A DNA stretch of 64,000 nt from Letharia columbiana (taxonomy: Eukaryota > Ascomycota > Lecanoromycetes > Lecanorales > Parmeliaceae), in the NCBI RefSeq assembly GCF_014066305.1, contig NW_023501065.1:62001-126000 (forward strand), read 5' to 3'. The notes under the pieces are model-generated. The model ran no database searches and was not told the origin of the DNA. It was given only the letters and a program-made list of their open reading frames with translations. Below are positions 63,084-64,000 of the stretch, piece after piece (the first letter of the stretch is position 1; every line of letters starts with the position of its first letter). A program made the translations under genes and the position numbers.

Positions 63084-63630
63084 TCAACGCCCCCCAACAA
63101 CTCCATCCACGACCTCATCTTCCGTGGCCCCCTCACTGGCCCCTTTCTCTTGATCACTGCCCTTTTGTTTCACATGCTTGTCGTATCGCTGATGGCCTTT
63201 ACTGAGATTTTGATTCACGTCGTTGTGAAGACGCTTTGAGCCGATCTCCGGAGGCAGAGCATCGCCTGTGCCGGTAATAGTTTCGGGGTTAGGAGCGGTA
63301 TCGCGTGTGGTCTACAACCCAGAGAGACACACGCAGAGAGTTAGTCGAACATTTTGCAGCATAAATGTCATGTTCCTCAAGTTTGGAGACATTTGGAAAG
63401 GTGGAAAGAAGTCTGTCACTGACCCTGCTAACATCTTGGGCGTTATCTGCTGCACCAGCCAGATCAGTAGCACCAAGGTCGCTGGGATCGTCGGATGGGT
63501 CTGTAATTTGATCTGGTCGAGGAACAGAGGGTATGGTGTATTGGGCTCCTGCATCGTCAGGAACTTTGGTGCCATCAACGGCCATGTCCGTGATTGAGCC
63601 ACCTTGAGGATTGGGATCTTGCGACGCCAT
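63084..63630 (-). CDS. Hypothetical small hydrophilic protein, two exons
   Basis: The minus-strand gene has exon 1 at 63,630-63,424 and exon 2 at 63,311-63,084. The 112-bp intron (63,423-63,312) has GTCAGT at its 5' end, CTAAC about 30 nt before the end, and TTGTAG at its 3' end, all fitting filamentous-fungal introns. Splicing joins phase 0 and gives 144 residues ending at TGA. The start ATG has A at -3 and G at +4. The protein begins MASQDPNPQGG, is rich in Asp, Pro, Gly and Ala in the first half and in Lys, Gln, Glu and Gly in the second (for example RLHNDVNQNLSKGHQRYDKH). It has no signal peptide, membrane segment or cysteine, so it is probably soluble and largely disordered. No family is recognised. 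GTTAGC 9 nt upstream is an alternative donor in the same phase. Confidence 0.68.
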
Positions 63631-63877
63631 TTTCAGGTCTTTGAATTGTGCAAATGTAGATTCGTCGAGCTGGTGTAAGAGTGCAGGAGAAACAGCTTGC
63701 TAGATATCTCAGTGATTGCGGGAACGACAAAGCTCCTGAGTCAATTTGGGGTAAACAATCCCAGATGGACTTCTTTCGTTATAACATTGTCGTCATCGGT
63801 AAATTCAGCAAGCTGTTACTCTAGCCCTAATCCTAGGCCAATCTGGGCGACCCTCGGACTTCACAACGTGAGGGTGC
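63631..63877. promoter_or_regulatory. Upstream region of the small two-exon gene
   Basis: This stretch must contain the promoter and 5' untranslated region of the minus-strand gene. No TATA box or other defined element could be picked out. Confidence 0.35.
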
Positions 63878-63957
63878 GAGGGTCGGGGACAAAAGTCGTT
63901 GGACACTTTGGTAGGGCTTAGCGGGGTCGGTGTCCAACGACTTTGTCCCCGACCCTC
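63878..63957. repeat. Strong inverted repeat (28/29-bp arms)
   Basis: Arm 1 at 63,878-63,906 (starts GAGGGTCGGGGACAAAAGTC) and its inverse at 63,930-63,957 differ by one extra A, with a 23-bp spacer. CGACCCTCG near 63,848 is a further inverse match. The form suits the terminus of a foldback or TIR transposon that may continue beyond the window. Confidence 0.85.
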
Positions 63958-64000
63958 GGTGGTGAGGTAGATTGAACAGCAAGACCGGTGTCTGCGAAGT

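Overview
The window looks like a filamentous ascomycete (Pezizomycotina-type) nuclear genome. Positions 1 to about 55,230 are extremely AT-rich and almost lack CpA and TpG, while CpG, CpT and ApG survive. This is the signature of repeat-induced point mutation (RIP), which is known from such fungi. From about 55,230 to 64,000 base composition is ordinary, CA/TG are common, and a gene with a typical small fungal intron can be read. The species cannot be named from the sequence.

Layout, left block (1-55,230): a nested graveyard of transposable elements with every coding frame destroyed. Two copies of one Ty3/gypsy chromovirus family (called A here, minus strand) lie at 1-5,354 (cut by the window edge, and split by a TA-flanked Tc1/mariner element at 1,771-3,610) and at 11,671-18,792 (complete, with 275-bp LTRs and a TTAAA target duplication). 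A second chromovirus (B, minus strand) fills 5,355 to about 10,860. A pogo/Fot1-type transposase relic is split between about 10,880-11,670 and 18,793-19,110 by the A2 insertion. Further right are two inverted copies of a roughly 530-bp long-TIR element (21,129-21,656 and 55,015-55,552), several tandem and direct repeats, a 15.35-kb TIR-bounded element carrying a Plavaka-like transposase relic (34,192-49,545), and a hAT transposase relic (about 53,800-55,014). Large parts of 19-34 kb and 38.5-53.8 kb remain unassigned.

Border: the change from mutated to intact DNA falls inside the second TIR element. Its left arm is RIP-mutated and its right arm is nearly clean.

Right block (55,553-64,000): a 2.68-kb non-autonomous LTR element (148-bp LTRs, AATAC target duplication) with a gag-like, PEQP-repeat gene carrying one RIP-type stop. 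Its left LTR contains an 893-bp TIR element flanked by an 11-bp duplication. Next come a 505-bp MITE-like element, a degraded minus-strand gene with intron-like borders and in-frame stops (about 59.8-61.0 kb), and one apparently intact two-exon minus-strand gene for a 144-residue hydrophilic protein (63,084-63,630). A strong 28/29-bp inverted repeat sits at the right edge. No rRNA, tRNA, CRISPR array or bacterial-type operon was found.

Nothing here amounts to a demonstrable new cellular system. The most notable points are the sharp RIP border inside one element, the large Plavaka-like element with about 11 kb of unexplained interior, and the nested non-autonomous pair at 55.6-58.3 kb.
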